Shown one piece after another: positions 63,800 to 64,000 of a stretch of DNA of 64,000 nucleotides (its first letter is position 1; each line of letters opens with the position of its first letter). The stretch comes from Bacteroidales bacterium. GTDB taxonomy: Bacteria > Bacteroidota > Bacteroidia > Bacteroidales > Bacteroidaceae. The notes under the pieces were generated by a model. It searched no databases. It was not told the DNA's origin and worked only from the letters and a program-made list of their open reading frames with translations. Position numbers and translations under genes: made by a program. The stretch spans positions 1 through 64,000 of the forward strand of contig SUXT01000003.1 of NCBI GenBank assembly GCA_015060835.1, in the 5' to 3' direction.

Positions 63800-64000
63800 G
63801 ATATGGATCATACTGAGTATTGTTCTTATTTGCCCATTGTATCACCTCTCTACTCAATGATTTCGACATCCTTTCTTGAGCGATTTCCTGTAAACTCTCT
63901 GAGCCTCCACCCCTCTTATGAATTTGGTCTACTGACAGCCCATCATAGATATCTGATATATCCACAACAGAACCCACGTAAGTTACCGAGCTAAAATCTG
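63762..64000 (-). CDS. Partial ORF of unknown function open at the window edge; its 3' end is supplied by the REP-like repeat
   Basis: Minus-strand frame open from 64000 to the stop at 63762: 'DFSSVTYVGSVVDISDIYDGLSVDQIHKRGGGSESLQEIAQERMSKSLSREVIQWANKNNTQYDPYLSCPSAFIMRMF*'. Confidence 0.35.
   Translation of the reverse strand, partial: DFSSVTYVGSVVDISDIYDGLSVDQIHKRGGGSESLQEIAQERMSKSLSREVIQWANKNNTQYDPYLSCPSAFIMRMF

Overview
The window reads as a 64 kb Bacteroidales-type (gut Bacteroidota) chromosomal segment. Support comes from TTTG-N20-TAnnTTTG promoters, DUF4491/DUF3127/DUF4835 genes, C-terminal 'YDIxGRR...GIYIxNGKKxxxK' tails and a Rho factor with a long disordered insert. Housekeeping genes (rnr, a two-component system, mutS, asd, nhaA, engB, rho, nadB, dnaN, coaBC, recN, rlmB) surround a repeat-rich, secreted host-glycan and protein foraging region at about 7-26 kb and 36-40 kb. 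That region encodes a papain-like multidomain peptidase, a Ser-type sulfatase, two M60/M60-like metallopeptidases, a GH110-like enzyme, tandem sialate O-acetylesterases and a double-esterase fusion; a GH2 gene lies further right. The least ordinary signals are: (i) a 187-bp MITE present in two inverted copies, each with its own 3-bp TSD, carrying a consensus-like sigma-ABfr promoter whose -33 box sits in the terminal inverted repeat; (ii) an LtaS-like gene hit at both its promoter (MITE) and its coding region (IS end); (iii) an in-frame CoaBC-DUF4835 fusion that buries a signal peptide inside the ORF; (iv) a SusC/D-less, mucin-type operon bracketed by repeats; (v) several nested intergenic palindrome families. 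No tRNA, rRNA, CRISPR array or recognisable phage-defence system was found. All family assignments are by eye; no searches were run.
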